From SVFI01 sp964519385 (GTDB lineage Bacteria; Bacillota; Clostridia; Lachnospirales; Lachnospiraceae), in NCBI GenBank assembly GCA_964519385.1, contig CAZFLR010000005.1:1-64000 (forward strand): a DNA stretch of 64,000 nucleotides, given 5' to 3'. A program made the position numbers and the translations under genes. Positions 24,687 through 32,770 of this stretch are shown piece by piece (within the stretch, counting starts at the first letter, position 1; each line of letters starts with the position of its first letter). A model generated the notes under the pieces. It did no database searches and was not told the origin of the DNA. It saw only the letters and a program-made list of their open reading frames with translations.

Positions 24687-25757
24687 ATGACAAAAATTGA
24701 TATTGTATCCGGTTTTTTGGGAGCCGGAAAAACGACACTGATTAAAAAACTCTTAAAGGAAGCACTTGCCGGAGAGCAGGTAGTGCTGATTGAGAATGAA
24801 TTTGGAGAAATCGGAATTGACGGAGGTTTCTTAAAGGAAGCCGGTATCGAAATTAAAGAAATGAATTCCGGTTGTATATGCTGTTCGCTGGTCGGCGATT
24901 TCGGAACCTCGTTAAAAGAAGTTCTGAGCAAATATACTCCGGACCGTATACTGATTGAGCCGTCAGGGGTTGGCAAGCTTTCAGATGTCATGAAGGCTGT
25001 GGAGGCTGCGACGGAAAATGCGGACGTTGAGCTTGGAAGCGCGGTTGCAGTTGTTGATGCGAAAAAGTGTAAGGTTTATCTTAAAAACTTCGGAGAATTT
25101 TTTGCCAATCAGATTGAGCACGCAGGTACGATTATTTTGAGCCGTACAGGTGAAATGAAAGAAGAAAAAATCAACCAGTGCATGGATTTAATCCGAAAGC
25201 ATAATGAGAAGGCAGCAATTATCACTACACCTTGGGAAGAACTGGAAGGAACCAAGATTCTTGAGGCGATGGAAAGTGTGAAGGATTTTGAGGCGGAACT
25301 GATGGAGGAAGTGTTGGCAGAGCATGATGAACATTGCACCTGCGGATGTCACGACCATGAGCACCATCACGACCATCATCATGAGGAGCACGACCATGAG
25401 CATCATCACGAGCATCATCATGATGAAAACTGTACTTGTGGATGCCATGACCATGATCATCACGGACATCATCATGCAGATGAGGTGTTTACGAGCTGGG
25501 GATTTGAAACACCGGATAAATTCACGAAAGAGCAGATTGAGGGAATCCTTGAAAAGCTTGATGATAAGGACACATATGGTTTCGTTCTGCGTGCGAAAGG
25601 TATGGTTGCGGACCGCAGCGGAGGCTTTCTGCATTTTGATTATGTTCCGGGTGAGAGTGAGGTGCGCAGCGGAAGCGCAGAATACACGGGAAAGGTATGT
25701 GTAATCGGTTCCGGTCTTAAGGAAGAGAATTTACAGAAACTGTTTGTTTCTGAGTAA
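24687..25757 (+). CDS. G3E (CobW/COG0523) family GTP-binding metallochaperone-like protein
   Basis: The 356-residue protein has the CobW-type G domain: Walker A IVSGFLGAGKTTLIKKLL (residues 5-22), ENEFGEIGIDGGF, the metal-binding CxCC motif NSGCICCSLVGDF (about residues 68-80) and ILIEPSGVGK. An insertion at about residues 211-265 holds roughly 25 histidines and two copies of CTCGCHDH, a strong metal-binding (zinc, nickel or cobalt) tail. A C-terminal CobW_C-like domain follows. Family members deliver metal to target enzymes using GTP. The gene lies 28 bases upstream of a second CobW-like gene, so they probably work together. Confidence 0.88.
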   Translation: MTKIDIVSGFLGAGKTTLIKKLLKEALAGEQVVLIENEFGEIGIDGGFLKEAGIEIKEMNSGCICCSLVGDFGTSLKEVLSKYTPDRILIEPSGVGKLSDVMKAVEAATENADVELGSAVAVVDAKKCKVYLKNFGEFFANQIEHAGTIILSRTGEMKEEKINQCMDLIRKHNEKAAIITTPWEELEGTKILEAMESVKDFEAELMEEVLAEHDEHCTCGCHDHEHHHDHHHEEHDHEHHHEHHHDENCTCGCHDHDHHGHHHADEVFTSWGFETPDKFTKEQIEGILEKLDDKDTYGFVLRAKGMVADRSGGFLHFDYVPGESEVRSGSAEYTGKVCVIGSGLKEENLQKLFVSE

Positions 25758-25784
25758 GCTGAGAGTAACGAAGAGGTGACAAAT

Positions 25785-26717
25785 ATGATTCCGGTTTATA
25801 TGATTAATGGTTTTTTAGATAGCGGAAAAACCGAATTTATACAATATACATTATCCCAGCCGTACTTCCAGTCGCGGGAAAAAACACTGTTGCTGGTATG
25901 CGAAGAGGGTGAAATTGAATATGACGAGGATATTTTGAAAAAGAGTCATACGGTGATGGAAATCGTGGATGAGGAGGAAGATTTTACCTCGCAGAAGTTG
26001 ATAGCACTGGAGAAAAAGTATCGTCCGTCGCGTATTATTGTAGAATATAACGGTATGTGGAATGTTAAAAACATGAAAATGCCGTGGCACTGGAAGGTAG
26101 AGCAGCAGATTACGTGTATTGACGGCTCCACTTTTTCGACCTATTTTACGAATATGAAATCACTCCTTGCAGAGATGCTTCGTAAGTCAGAGATGATTAT
26201 TATGAATCGCTGTGATGATGTTCTTGAGGAACTTCCGTCCTATAAACGTAATATTAAGGCAATTAATCAGAGGGCAGAAATTATTTTTGAGGATAAAAAC
26301 GGAGAAGTAAATGCAACTCTGGAAGAAGATCTTCCGTTTGATGTCAACGCAGATGTCATTGCGCTGGATGATATGGGATATGGAATCTGGTATCTGGATG
26401 TGCTTGATAACATGGAGCGTTATCGCGGAAAAACGATAGAGTTTCTGGCAATGGTATTGAAGCCTTCAAAGATGCAGGAAGGATATTTTGTGCCGGGAAG
26501 AATGGCAATGACCTGTTGTGCGGATGACATGGCTTTTCTGGGATACGCGTGCAAATATGCAGGCGCGGCAATGCTGAAAGATAAAGAGTGGATAAAGGTA
26601 AGAGCCAGGGTGAATATTGAATATTTTTCCGATTACGGAAAGGAAGGTCCGGTTCTGGAGGCACTGTCCGTAGTGAAGACCAAAGCCCCGAAGGATGAGG
26701 TTATCAGTTTTGTCTGA
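25785..26717 (+). CDS. CobW-like GTPase fused to a YcgQ-type C-terminal domain
   Basis: The 310-residue protein starts MIPVYMINGFLDSGKTEFIQ, a P-loop (GFLDSGKTE) of the G3E type with Asp replacing the usual GAG. It lacks the CxCC metal motif where its neighbour has it (RIIVEYNGMWNV replaces LIEPSGVG). The last 90 residues, with FLAMVLKPSKMQEGYFVPGR, MAMTCCADDMAFLGYACKYA and DKEWIKVRARVNIEYF, resemble the C-terminal domain of the YcgQ/TIGR03943 family, which is often coded beside CobW proteins and a permease. The fusion is unusual. The ATG at 25785 is chosen because AAGAGGTG lies six bases upstream. Confidence 0.65.
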   Translation: MIPVYMINGFLDSGKTEFIQYTLSQPYFQSREKTLLLVCEEGEIEYDEDILKKSHTVMEIVDEEEDFTSQKLIALEKKYRPSRIIVEYNGMWNVKNMKMPWHWKVEQQITCIDGSTFSTYFTNMKSLLAEMLRKSEMIIMNRCDDVLEELPSYKRNIKAINQRAEIIFEDKNGEVNATLEEDLPFDVNADVIALDDMGYGIWYLDVLDNMERYRGKTIEFLAMVLKPSKMQEGYFVPGRMAMTCCADDMAFLGYACKYAGAAMLKDKEWIKVRARVNIEYFSDYGKEGPVLEALSVVKTKAPKDEVISFV

Positions 26718-26733
26718 GCCGGCAGAAAGGTGA

Positions 26734-27336
26734 ATGTCAATGACAGAAAAGAAAAAAGCAATAATAAAGGAGATACTTTCATGGGTATGGGTAATTGTAC
26801 TTGCCTTTGTGGTAGCACTTTTATTAAATAAGTTTGTGATTGTAAATGCGAATGTGCCGACGGGGTCGATGGAGTCAACGATACAGCCTGATGACAGATT
26901 GATTGGTTTTAGGCTGTCCTATTTATTCGAGGAACCACAGAGAGGCGATATTATCATTTTTGAATATCCGGTTAATCCGGAAGAAATCTATATTAAGAGA
27001 ATTATCGGGCTGCCGGGTGAGACGATAGAGATTAAAGATGCGAAGGTGTATATAAACGGAAATCAGACACCGCTGGAGGAGCCTTACCTGAAGGAAACGT
27101 GGTATGTGGAAAACGATGGGCTTTCTTTGGAAATTCCGGAAGACTGTTATTTTGTAATGGGTGATAATCGAAATAATTCACTGGATGGACGATACTGGGC
27201 ATCCGAAGCCGTGATGCAGGAACTCGTGTCTACACCTGAGGAGGCTGTCGAAAAAGAATATTGCTTTGTATCCAAAAAGGCAATTCTTGGCAAGGCAATT
27301 TTCAGGTATTATCCTTCGTTTTCAAAAATGGAATAG
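26734..27336 (+). CDS. lepB: Signal peptidase I
   Basis: The 200-residue membrane protease removes signal peptides from secreted proteins. One N-terminal membrane helix (about residues 15-33) precedes the catalytic serine in NVPTGSMESTIQPDDRLIGF and the general-base lysine in EEIYIKRIIGLPGETIEI. The box E motif is CYFVMGDNRNNSLDGRYWA. The length is normal for Gram-positive SipS-like enzymes. Start may be 26734 or, with better spacing to GAAAGG, 26740. It ends at a strong bidirectional terminator. Confidence 0.93.
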   Translation: MSMTEKKKAIIKEILSWVWVIVLAFVVALLLNKFVIVNANVPTGSMESTIQPDDRLIGFRLSYLFEEPQRGDIIIFEYPVNPEEIYIKRIIGLPGETIEIKDAKVYINGNQTPLEEPYLKETWYVENDGLSLEIPEDCYFVMGDNRNNSLDGRYWASEAVMQELVSTPEEAVEKEYCFVSKKAILGKAIFRYYPSFSKME

Positions 27337-27348
27337 ATAGCAGGTATT

Positions 27349-27376
27349 AAAAAAAGGAGCAATGCTCCTTTTTTTA
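27349..27376 (+). terminator. Bidirectional terminator between lepB and pyrI
   Basis: A run of As, GGAGCA-A-TGCTCC and a run of Ts form a symmetric hairpin that can stop both the rightward lepB transcript and the leftward pyrBI transcript. Confidence 0.85.
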
Positions 27377-27384
27377 TGTGTAGC

Positions 27385-27834
27385 CTACCAGCGCATAAAC
27401 GGCTGTGTTCTTTCATTATATTTCTCTTCGCAGTATTTGCAGCGATAAATCTCTTTCTTTTCGTCGGAGAGGACGAAAATATGCGGAAGCTCCTGTTCAA
27501 TGGAGGTAATACATCTCGGATTTTTACACTGAATGATATTTTTGATTTCTGCAGGAAGAGAAAGCTCTTTTTTGTCCACAATTTCTCCGTCCTTGATTAC
27601 ATTGACAGTGATGTTTTTGTCAATAAGTGCAAGGACATCAAGATCAACTTGGGTAATGTCGCACTCTATTTTTAAAATATCTTTTTTGCCCATCTTATTG
27701 CTGCGTGCATTTTTTATGATAGCCACCGTGTAGTCCGGCTTGTCAAGCTGAAGAAGGTGGTATATTGCAAGGCTTTTGCCGGCTTTGATATGGTCGAGCA
27801 CAAAGCCTTCTTCAATTTGTCCTACATTTAACAT
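27385..27834 (-). CDS. pyrI: Aspartate carbamoyltransferase regulatory subunit
   Basis: The 149-residue protein binds nucleotide effectors and structures the ATCase holoenzyme. The N-terminal allosteric domain shows VLDHIKAGKSLAIYHLL (residues 12-28). The C-terminal zinc domain supplies four cysteines: CKNPRC and YRCKYCEEKY. It follows pyrB by 24 bases with AAAAGGAGAAC as ribosome site. Confidence 0.95.
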   Translation of the reverse strand: MLNVGQIEEGFVLDHIKAGKSLAIYHLLQLDKPDYTVAIIKNARSNKMGKKDILKIECDITQVDLDVLALIDKNITVNVIKDGEIVDKKELSLPAEIKNIIQCKNPRCITSIEQELPHIFVLSDEKKEIYRCKYCEEKYNERTQPFMRW

Positions 27835-27858
27835 ATTGTTGTTCTCCTTTTAGTTGCT

Positions 27859-28770
27859 CTATGCTAACTCTAGCAGAGTGAGAATAAGTGCCATACGAAC
27901 ATATTTGCCGTACTGGATTTGCTTGAAATAAACAGCACGTTTGTCCTCGTCAACTTCCACAGAAATTTCGTTGACACGTGGAAGAGGATGAAGAACGAGC
28001 ATGTCCTGTTTTGCAAGAGACATTTTCTTTTTGTCCAGAATATAAAAATCCTTCAGACGGATATAGTCTTCCTCGTTGAAGAAACGCTCACGCTGTACTC
28101 TTGTCATATAGAGAAGGTCGAGGTTGGCAATGGTTTCCTCAAGGCTGATGTGCTCTTCGTATGGTATATTTTTCTCAGTGAGCATTTCCGTTATGTAGTC
28201 GGGAACATGGAGCTCTTCCGGTGAAATAAAAACAAATTTGATGTTGTCATATCTGACCAGAGCCTCAATCAGGGAGTGTACTGTCCGGCCAAATTTCAGG
28301 TCTCCGCAAAGTCCTATGGTAAAGTTGTTTAATCTTCCTTTCAGGGAACGGATAGTCAAAAGATCCGTCAGTGTCTGTGTCGGGTGCTGATGACCGCCGT
28401 CTCCGGCGTTAATTACCGGAATGCCGGAATGGGAAGCTGCAACCATTGGAGCACCTTCCTTTGGATGCCTCATGGCACATATATCAGAGAAGCAGGAGAC
28501 TGCGCGAATAGTGTCGGATACGCTTTCGCCTTTGGATGCAGAGGATGAACCGGCATCAGAAAAACCGAGTACATTTCCTCCGAGACTGAGCATGGCACTT
28601 TCAAAGCTTAAGCGTGTGCGTGTGCTCGGTTCATAAAAGCATGTTGCGAGAATTTTTCCGTCGCATTTGTGTGCGTAAAGCTGTGGATTTTTCTCAATGT
28701 CGGCTGCTAAATCGAAAAGACTGTCGAGCTCAGCAGTGGTAAAGTCCATCGGACTCATCAGATGTCTCAT
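27859..28770 (-). CDS. pyrB: Aspartate carbamoyltransferase catalytic subunit
   Basis: The 303-residue enzyme makes carbamoyl-aspartate from aspartate and carbamoyl phosphate, the committed step of pyrimidine synthesis. The carbamoyl-phosphate motif FYEPSTRTRLSFESAML is at about residues 48-64; NAGDGGHQHPTQTLTDLLTI and MLVLHPLPRVNEI are also present. Length is normal. It is read leftwards between a nitroreductase gene and pyrI. No PyrR-type attenuator was seen just upstream. Confidence 0.97.
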   Translation of the reverse strand: MRHLMSPMDFTTAELDSLFDLAADIEKNPQLYAHKCDGKILATCFYEPSTRTRLSFESAMLSLGGNVLGFSDAGSSSASKGESVSDTIRAVSCFSDICAMRHPKEGAPMVAASHSGIPVINAGDGGHQHPTQTLTDLLTIRSLKGRLNNFTIGLCGDLKFGRTVHSLIEALVRYDNIKFVFISPEELHVPDYITEMLTEKNIPYEEHISLEETIANLDLLYMTRVQRERFFNEEDYIRLKDFYILDKKKMSLAKQDMLVLHPLPRVNEISVEVDEDKRAVYFKQIQYGKYVRMALILTLLELA

Positions 28771-28794
28771 AGTGTCTATCTCCTTTAGAATATT

Positions 28795-29334
28795 CTATTT
28801 GTAAGATAACAAATCAGTCACAGGCTTACGTCGCGGAGCAACCGGTTCTTCATCCGGATATCCGACAGGAATGAGTGCAACAAGCTCTCGGTCATCCGGA
28901 AGCTCGAGGAACTCTTCAATCGGAAGACGGTCAAAGATACCCATGATTACGGTTCCGAGACCTGCTTCATGAGCGGCGAGACAGAAGGTCTGGCTTGCAA
29001 CGCCGGCATCATACATCTGCCATGCATCTTTTCTGTCTGTGGTAAAGGAACCGTCGCGCTCATAGCCGCATCTGTTTTTGATAACAGTGACTGCAATCAG
29101 CATAGGAGCGTTTTCTATGATTTTTCCGTTGCCCGGGAAGGTGCTTGTAAATTCGCGGCCGATTTTGTTTTTGGCATCGCCTTCCACCGCGATGTATCGT
29201 ACAATCTGTGTGTGCTTCCAGCTTGGACTGTAGGAAGCTGTTTCAATGATGGATTCAAGTAAAGCGTGATCCACCGGATCAGGTTTAAATTTACGGATAC
29301 TTCTTCTGCTTAAAATACATTCTTTTGCTGTCAT
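28795..29334 (-). CDS. Nitroreductase family flavoprotein
   Basis: The 179-residue protein shows the FMN-binding nitroreductase pattern: ILSRRSIRKFKPDPVD at the N-terminus, ASYSPSWKHTQIVRYIAVEG, and the C-terminal GLGTVIMGIFDRLPIEEFL with LVALIPVGYPDEEPVAPRRK. These enzymes reduce nitro compounds, quinones or other acceptors with NAD(P)H; the true substrate is unknown. It is the first gene of the leftward unit ending with pyrB-pyrI. AAGGAGG precedes the start. Confidence 0.9.
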   Translation of the reverse strand: MTAKECILSRRSIRKFKPDPVDHALLESIIETASYSPSWKHTQIVRYIAVEGDAKNKIGREFTSTFPGNGKIIENAPMLIAVTVIKNRCGYERDGSFTTDRKDAWQMYDAGVASQTFCLAAHEAGLGTVIMGIFDRLPIEEFLELPDDRELVALIPVGYPDEEPVAPRRKPVTDLLSYK

Positions 29335-29374
29335 GAAAACCTCCTTAACCTACTTGTATTAGTTACTGTGTTTT

Positions 29375-29403
29375 ATGATAGCACAAAATATTGTGCCTTT
29401 CAA
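29375..29403 (-). promoter_or_regulatory. Promoter with a palindromic operator in its spacer
   Basis: On the minus strand TTGAAA (29398-29403) and TATCAT (29375-29380) are separated by 17 bases. The spacer is almost entirely the palindrome GCACAA-AATA-TTGTGC (29381-29396, plus-strand reading). A dimeric regulator bound there would cover both promoter elements, so repression of the nitroreductase-pyrBI unit is inferred; the regulator is unknown. Confidence 0.7.
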
Positions 29404-29472
29404 TATGGATTGTGGATTGCATTTCAAATTATGAATAGGTATAATATAAAGAAAACATTGGAGGAATGAAAC

Positions 29473-29850
29473 ATGGAATTTAGGGAACGAAAGAGAATTT
29501 TGTTTTTGGGTCTGCCTTGGACATTTACCGTGTATACCATCAAGGAAGATATACTCAATACACAGAAGGGATTTTTGAAGACGATAGAGGATGACTGCTA
29601 CATGTATAAGATTCAGGATGTACAGCTTGAGACTGGTTTGCTGGAGCGTATTTTTAAGCTCGGTACAGTCATCTGCCACACGGGGGACACGACATCTCCG
29701 ATTCTTCGGATTGAGCATGTGAGAAATGCCAGAGCAATTAAAGATTTTATACTGGATGCTTCAGAACAGGCACGCATCAAAAGAAGAACCTTAAATACGC
29801 TTGATATCGGCAGCGGTCATATAGAGGATATCGATACTGACGGGATGTAG
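29473..29850 (+). CDS. Bacterial PH-domain-like protein
   Basis: The 125-residue soluble protein reads as one small beta-rich domain: FTVYTIKEDILNTQKGFLKT, then YKIQDVQLETGLLERIFKLG, GTVICHTGDTTSPILRIEHV and a C-terminal helix ARAIKDFILDASEQARIKRR. The order (membrane-protein-like YxIxDV, LGTVxL, L-x-I-x-HV) is that of bacterial PH (YdbS/YdbT, bPH2) domains, but without their membrane helices. Function unknown. GGAGG lies at a good distance from the start. Confidence 0.65.
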   Translation: MEFRERKRILFLGLPWTFTVYTIKEDILNTQKGFLKTIEDDCYMYKIQDVQLETGLLERIFKLGTVICHTGDTTSPILRIEHVRNARAIKDFILDASEQARIKRRTLNTLDIGSGHIEDIDTDGM

Positions 29851-29954
29851 CTTTTGGCGAAAAAAGGAATTATGTGATATACCTTGACATATTCGGGAGT
29901 TAAAAGGTATATTGGAATAGTAAAATAAGATATCTTATGAAGGGAGATTTAAAA

Positions 29955-30308
29955 ATGGAAAAGTTAAATGCTTTTGTAGAAAAAATGCCGGATTTTTTTA
30001 AACCTTGGGGCGAGGAAATGTTACTTGGCTACATTGATTTCGAGGGAAGAACAGACAGAAAGAGATATTGGACTGTATTTCTTCTTAATCTTTTAGTTTC
30101 ATTTGTTCTCGGTCTTTTGTCAGCTATTCCGGTGATTGGAATTGTTGCATGGGTAGCATCTGTCGCGCTTGTTGTTCCGGGTATTGCAATATATGTACGC
30201 CGTCTGAATGACATCGGCAAACCATGGCCATACATTTTCTTTGGACTTATTCCATGTGTAGGTAGTATTATTCTTATTGTATTTGCCTGCATGGATTCAG
30301 CAGCATAA
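29955..30308 (+). CDS. DUF805 membrane protein
   Basis: The 117-residue protein has three hydrophobic segments. YIDFEGRTDRKRYWTVFLLN is the N-terminal DUF805 motif (F-x-GRxxRxxYW) and YVRRLNDIGKPWPYIFFGLI the second conserved motif (RRLxDxGxxxW). Function unknown; such proteins are common small inner-membrane proteins. The ATG at 29955 follows AAGGGAGA; an earlier in-frame ATG at 29937 lacks a ribosome site. Confidence 0.88.
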   Translation: MEKLNAFVEKMPDFFKPWGEEMLLGYIDFEGRTDRKRYWTVFLLNLLVSFVLGLLSAIPVIGIVAWVASVALVVPGIAIYVRRLNDIGKPWPYIFFGLIPCVGSIILIVFACMDSAA

Positions 30309-30324
30309 ATTGATTGTGCAGCAT

Positions 30325-30360
30325 TAAAAGAACTGTCGGTTGTCCCGGCAGTTCTTTTTT
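30325..30360 (+). terminator. Terminator after the DUF805 gene
   Basis: AAAGAACTGTC pairs with GGCAGTTCTTT (one mismatch region) around a short loop, followed by Ts; the A-run on the left makes it usable for the opposite strand as well. Confidence 0.75.
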
Positions 30361-30412
30361 TGGTGTCGTCCGGCAAAGGGGGACCGGAACGACAAGGGTT
30401 AGGGGAGGATAA

Positions 30413-30820
30413 TTACGGCAGTTTTGCCGTATTTTTGGAACTTTTTCTGAGTAAAAACTCATAAAGGAGACCGGTGCCAAACCAGAACGGGGCATAATCC
30501 AGTCGGATGACACCCTTAATATTGAATGGGGAATCCTCGTAGTTCCAGGGACAGGCATGCTTTCTTTTCAAAAAAATGCCTGTCACATATTCGGTAAGGA
30601 AAATACAGATGGTATAGACGGTTCCCCTGAGAAAGAGGGGCTTTCCTTTTAGTAAAGCAGCCAGCGGCTGAAAAAAAGTCGCCAGACCGTAAATTGGGAA
30701 CATCCAGAGCGATGTATTTCCTTTGAGCCGAATATCATGATTTTTCAATGAGCATGCGGCCGTGTACAGAATCTCGAGGCACCAGCCGAGAAGACCGCAA
30801 GTAAAGAATTTTTTAATCAT
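30413..30820 (-). CDS. Putative ABC-transporter type IV (CmpB-like) membrane protein
   Basis: The 135-residue protein has three to four hydrophobic segments. FTCGLLGWCLEILYTAACSL, the GNTSLWMFPIYGLATFFQPL block and the C-terminal PWNYEDSPFNIKGVIRLDYA with FWFGTGLLYEFLL are the conserved features of the PF06541-type putative permeases of Clostridia. No ATPase gene is adjacent, so the transporter label is uncertain. It stands alone and converges with the DUF805 gene. Confidence 0.65.
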   Translation of the reverse strand: MIKKFFTCGLLGWCLEILYTAACSLKNHDIRLKGNTSLWMFPIYGLATFFQPLAALLKGKPLFLRGTVYTICIFLTEYVTGIFLKRKHACPWNYEDSPFNIKGVIRLDYAPFWFGTGLLYEFLLRKSSKNTAKLP

Positions 30821-30909
30821 ATTTGAAGTATGTCCGAAAGTGCTTTATTTATTCAAAAAAAATCGTTATAATTTGTAAGAATAAATTTTTAGACAGATGG
30901 AGCAGGAAG

Positions 30910-32205
30910 ATGAATTATAAAAAGGCAATGGAATATATAGAGTCGTTGCAGTCGCTCGGCAGTGTTCCGGGACTGGACAATGTGAGGAAACTGTGTGAAA
31001 AGCTCGGAAATCCGCAGGAAGATCTTGTATTTATACATATTGCGGGAACGAATGGCAAGGGCTCGGTATCTGCATATTTATCATCAGTGCTGAACAGCGC
31101 AGGATATAAAGTGGGAAGCTATAATTCCCCAACTATTCGTGATTACAGAGAACGTATCTGCATGAATGGACGTATGATTTCCCGGAGAGCATTTGGTGAA
31201 TTGCTGGAGCAGGTGAAGGAGGCGTGCGATACACTTGTGTCCGAAGGATATCCGCATCCGACACCGTTTGAGGTGGAGACGGCACTCGGTTTTTTGTATT
31301 TTAAAGAAAAGAAATGTGACTATGTGATATTGGAATGTGGTATGGGAGGTAAGCTGGATGCAACCAATCTGATAAAAAACACGGTTGTGGCTGTATTTAC
31401 AACGATTAGCATGGACCATATGGCATTCTTGGGAAAAACACAGGAGGAAATCGCATTGCATAAGACCGGAATCATAAAACCGGGATGCAGAGTGGTCAGT
31501 GCCCAGCAGTCAGAAGAAACGACGAAGGTAATCTGCGAGGTTAGCAGAAAGCAACAGATAGAGCCTGTGTTTGTGAAAAATGAAGATGCGTCAAAAATTC
31601 ATTATGGTCTGAAAAAACAGAGCTTCCTGTATAGAGAAAAACAGAAAATAGAGATTTTGCTTGCCGGACAATATCAGATTGAAAATGCACTGCTCGCATT
31701 AAAGGTGGTTGATGTACTGCGTGAGACGGGGGTGAAGATTCCGGACGGAGCAGTTGAAAAAGGCTTTTTGAATGCTAAGTGGAGTGGAAGATTTGAAATT
31801 CTCGCCGAAAAGCCGTATTTTATCGTCGATGGTGCTCACAATGAAGACGGGGCACGGAAACTTGCACAGTCTCTTCGATTTTATTTTACAAACAGAAAGA
31901 TTGTCTATATAATGGGAATATTGAAGGACAAGGAGTATGATAAAATAATTGCTCTGACCGCGCCTTTTGCGAAGCATATAATTACGGTAAAGACTCCGGA
32001 TAATCCGCGTGCAATGGATGCGTATGAGCTGGCATGTGAGGTGGCAAAGCAGCATGAGAGCGTGACTGCAGCCTCAAGTCTGGAGGAAGCGGTTGAGATG
32101 AGTTATCTGCTTGCAGATAAGGATAGTGTGATTGTGGCATTCGGTTCGCTTTCTTATCTCGGCCGGCTCATGGATATTGTGGAAAAACGTCAAAGGAAAG
32201 TGTGA
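30910..32205 (+). CDS. folC: Dihydrofolate synthase / folylpolyglutamate synthase
   Basis: The 431-residue ATP-dependent ligase adds glutamate to dihydropteroate and to folates. The P-loop is in IHIAGTNGKGSVSAYLSSVL (about residues 43-62); the omega-loop region YNSPTIRDYRERICMNG, the Mur-ligase-like ILECGMGGKLDATNLI and VDGAHNEDGARKLAQSLRF follow. The ATG at 30910 has AGCAGGAAG upstream; the frame is open to 30823 but without a ribosome site. It heads the folate operon, three bases from folE. Confidence 0.94.
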   Translation: MNYKKAMEYIESLQSLGSVPGLDNVRKLCEKLGNPQEDLVFIHIAGTNGKGSVSAYLSSVLNSAGYKVGSYNSPTIRDYRERICMNGRMISRRAFGELLEQVKEACDTLVSEGYPHPTPFEVETALGFLYFKEKKCDYVILECGMGGKLDATNLIKNTVVAVFTTISMDHMAFLGKTQEEIALHKTGIIKPGCRVVSAQQSEETTKVICEVSRKQQIEPVFVKNEDASKIHYGLKKQSFLYREKQKIEILLAGQYQIENALLALKVVDVLRETGVKIPDGAVEKGFLNAKWSGRFEILAEKPYFIVDGAHNEDGARKLAQSLRFYFTNRKIVYIMGILKDKEYDKIIALTAPFAKHIITVKTPDNPRAMDAYELACEVAKQHESVTAASSLEEAVEMSYLLADKDSVIVAFGSLSYLGRLMDIVEKRQRKV

Positions 32206-32208
32206 GAC

Positions 32209-32766
32209 ATGGTAGATAAAAAGAAAATTGAAACAGCAGTACGGATGCTTTTAGAGGGAATCGGAGAGAATCCGGAAAGAGAGGGGCTCGTGGAAACACC
32301 GGCACGAATTGCCCGGATGTACGAGGAGATTTTTGCGGGGATGAATGAGGATGCAAAACAGCATCTGCAAAAGACGTTTACTTCTCACAATACGGGAATT
32401 GTTTTGGAAAAAGATATTACGTTTTATTCCATGTGCGAGCATCATATGCTTCCGTTTTACGGGAAAGCACATGTTGCGTACATTCCAAACGGGAAAGTGG
32501 TAGGATTGAGCAAACTGGCGCGGACAGTCGATGTGTTTGCAAAACGTCTTCAGCTTCAGGAGCAGATGACAGACCAGATTGCGGATGCGTTGATGGAAGA
32601 TATGGGAGTGGCCGGTGCGATGGTCATGACGGAGGCGGAGCACATGTGCATGACGATGCGCGGAATTAAGAAACCGGGAAGCCGGACGGTCAGCATTGCG
32701 GTACGTGGCAGATTTGAAGAGGACGAAGCACTTAAGGCTATGTTTTTTGAAATGCTGAGAGGATAG
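32209..32766 (+). CDS. folE: GTP cyclohydrolase I
   Basis: The 185-residue enzyme makes 7,8-dihydroneopterin triphosphate from GTP, the first step of folate synthesis. The zinc motif is FYSMCEHHMLPFYGKAHVAY (Cys and two His), and substrate-binding motifs GLSKLARTVDVFAKRLQLQE and MCMTMRGIKKPGS include the second zinc Cys. Length is normal. Four bases separate it from the HD gene. Confidence 0.97.
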   Translation: MVDKKKIETAVRMLLEGIGENPEREGLVETPARIARMYEEIFAGMNEDAKQHLQKTFTSHNTGIVLEKDITFYSMCEHHMLPFYGKAHVAYIPNGKVVGLSKLARTVDVFAKRLQLQEQMTDQIADALMEDMGVAGAMVMTEAEHMCMTMRGIKKPGSRTVSIAVRGRFEEDEALKAMFFEMLRG

Positions 32767-32770
32767 CAGG

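Noticed and set aside
25188..25634. Reverse open frame rich in Met and Val, looking like a membrane protein
   Set aside because: It is the antisense reading of the His-rich codons (CAT/CAC) of the G3E GTPase.
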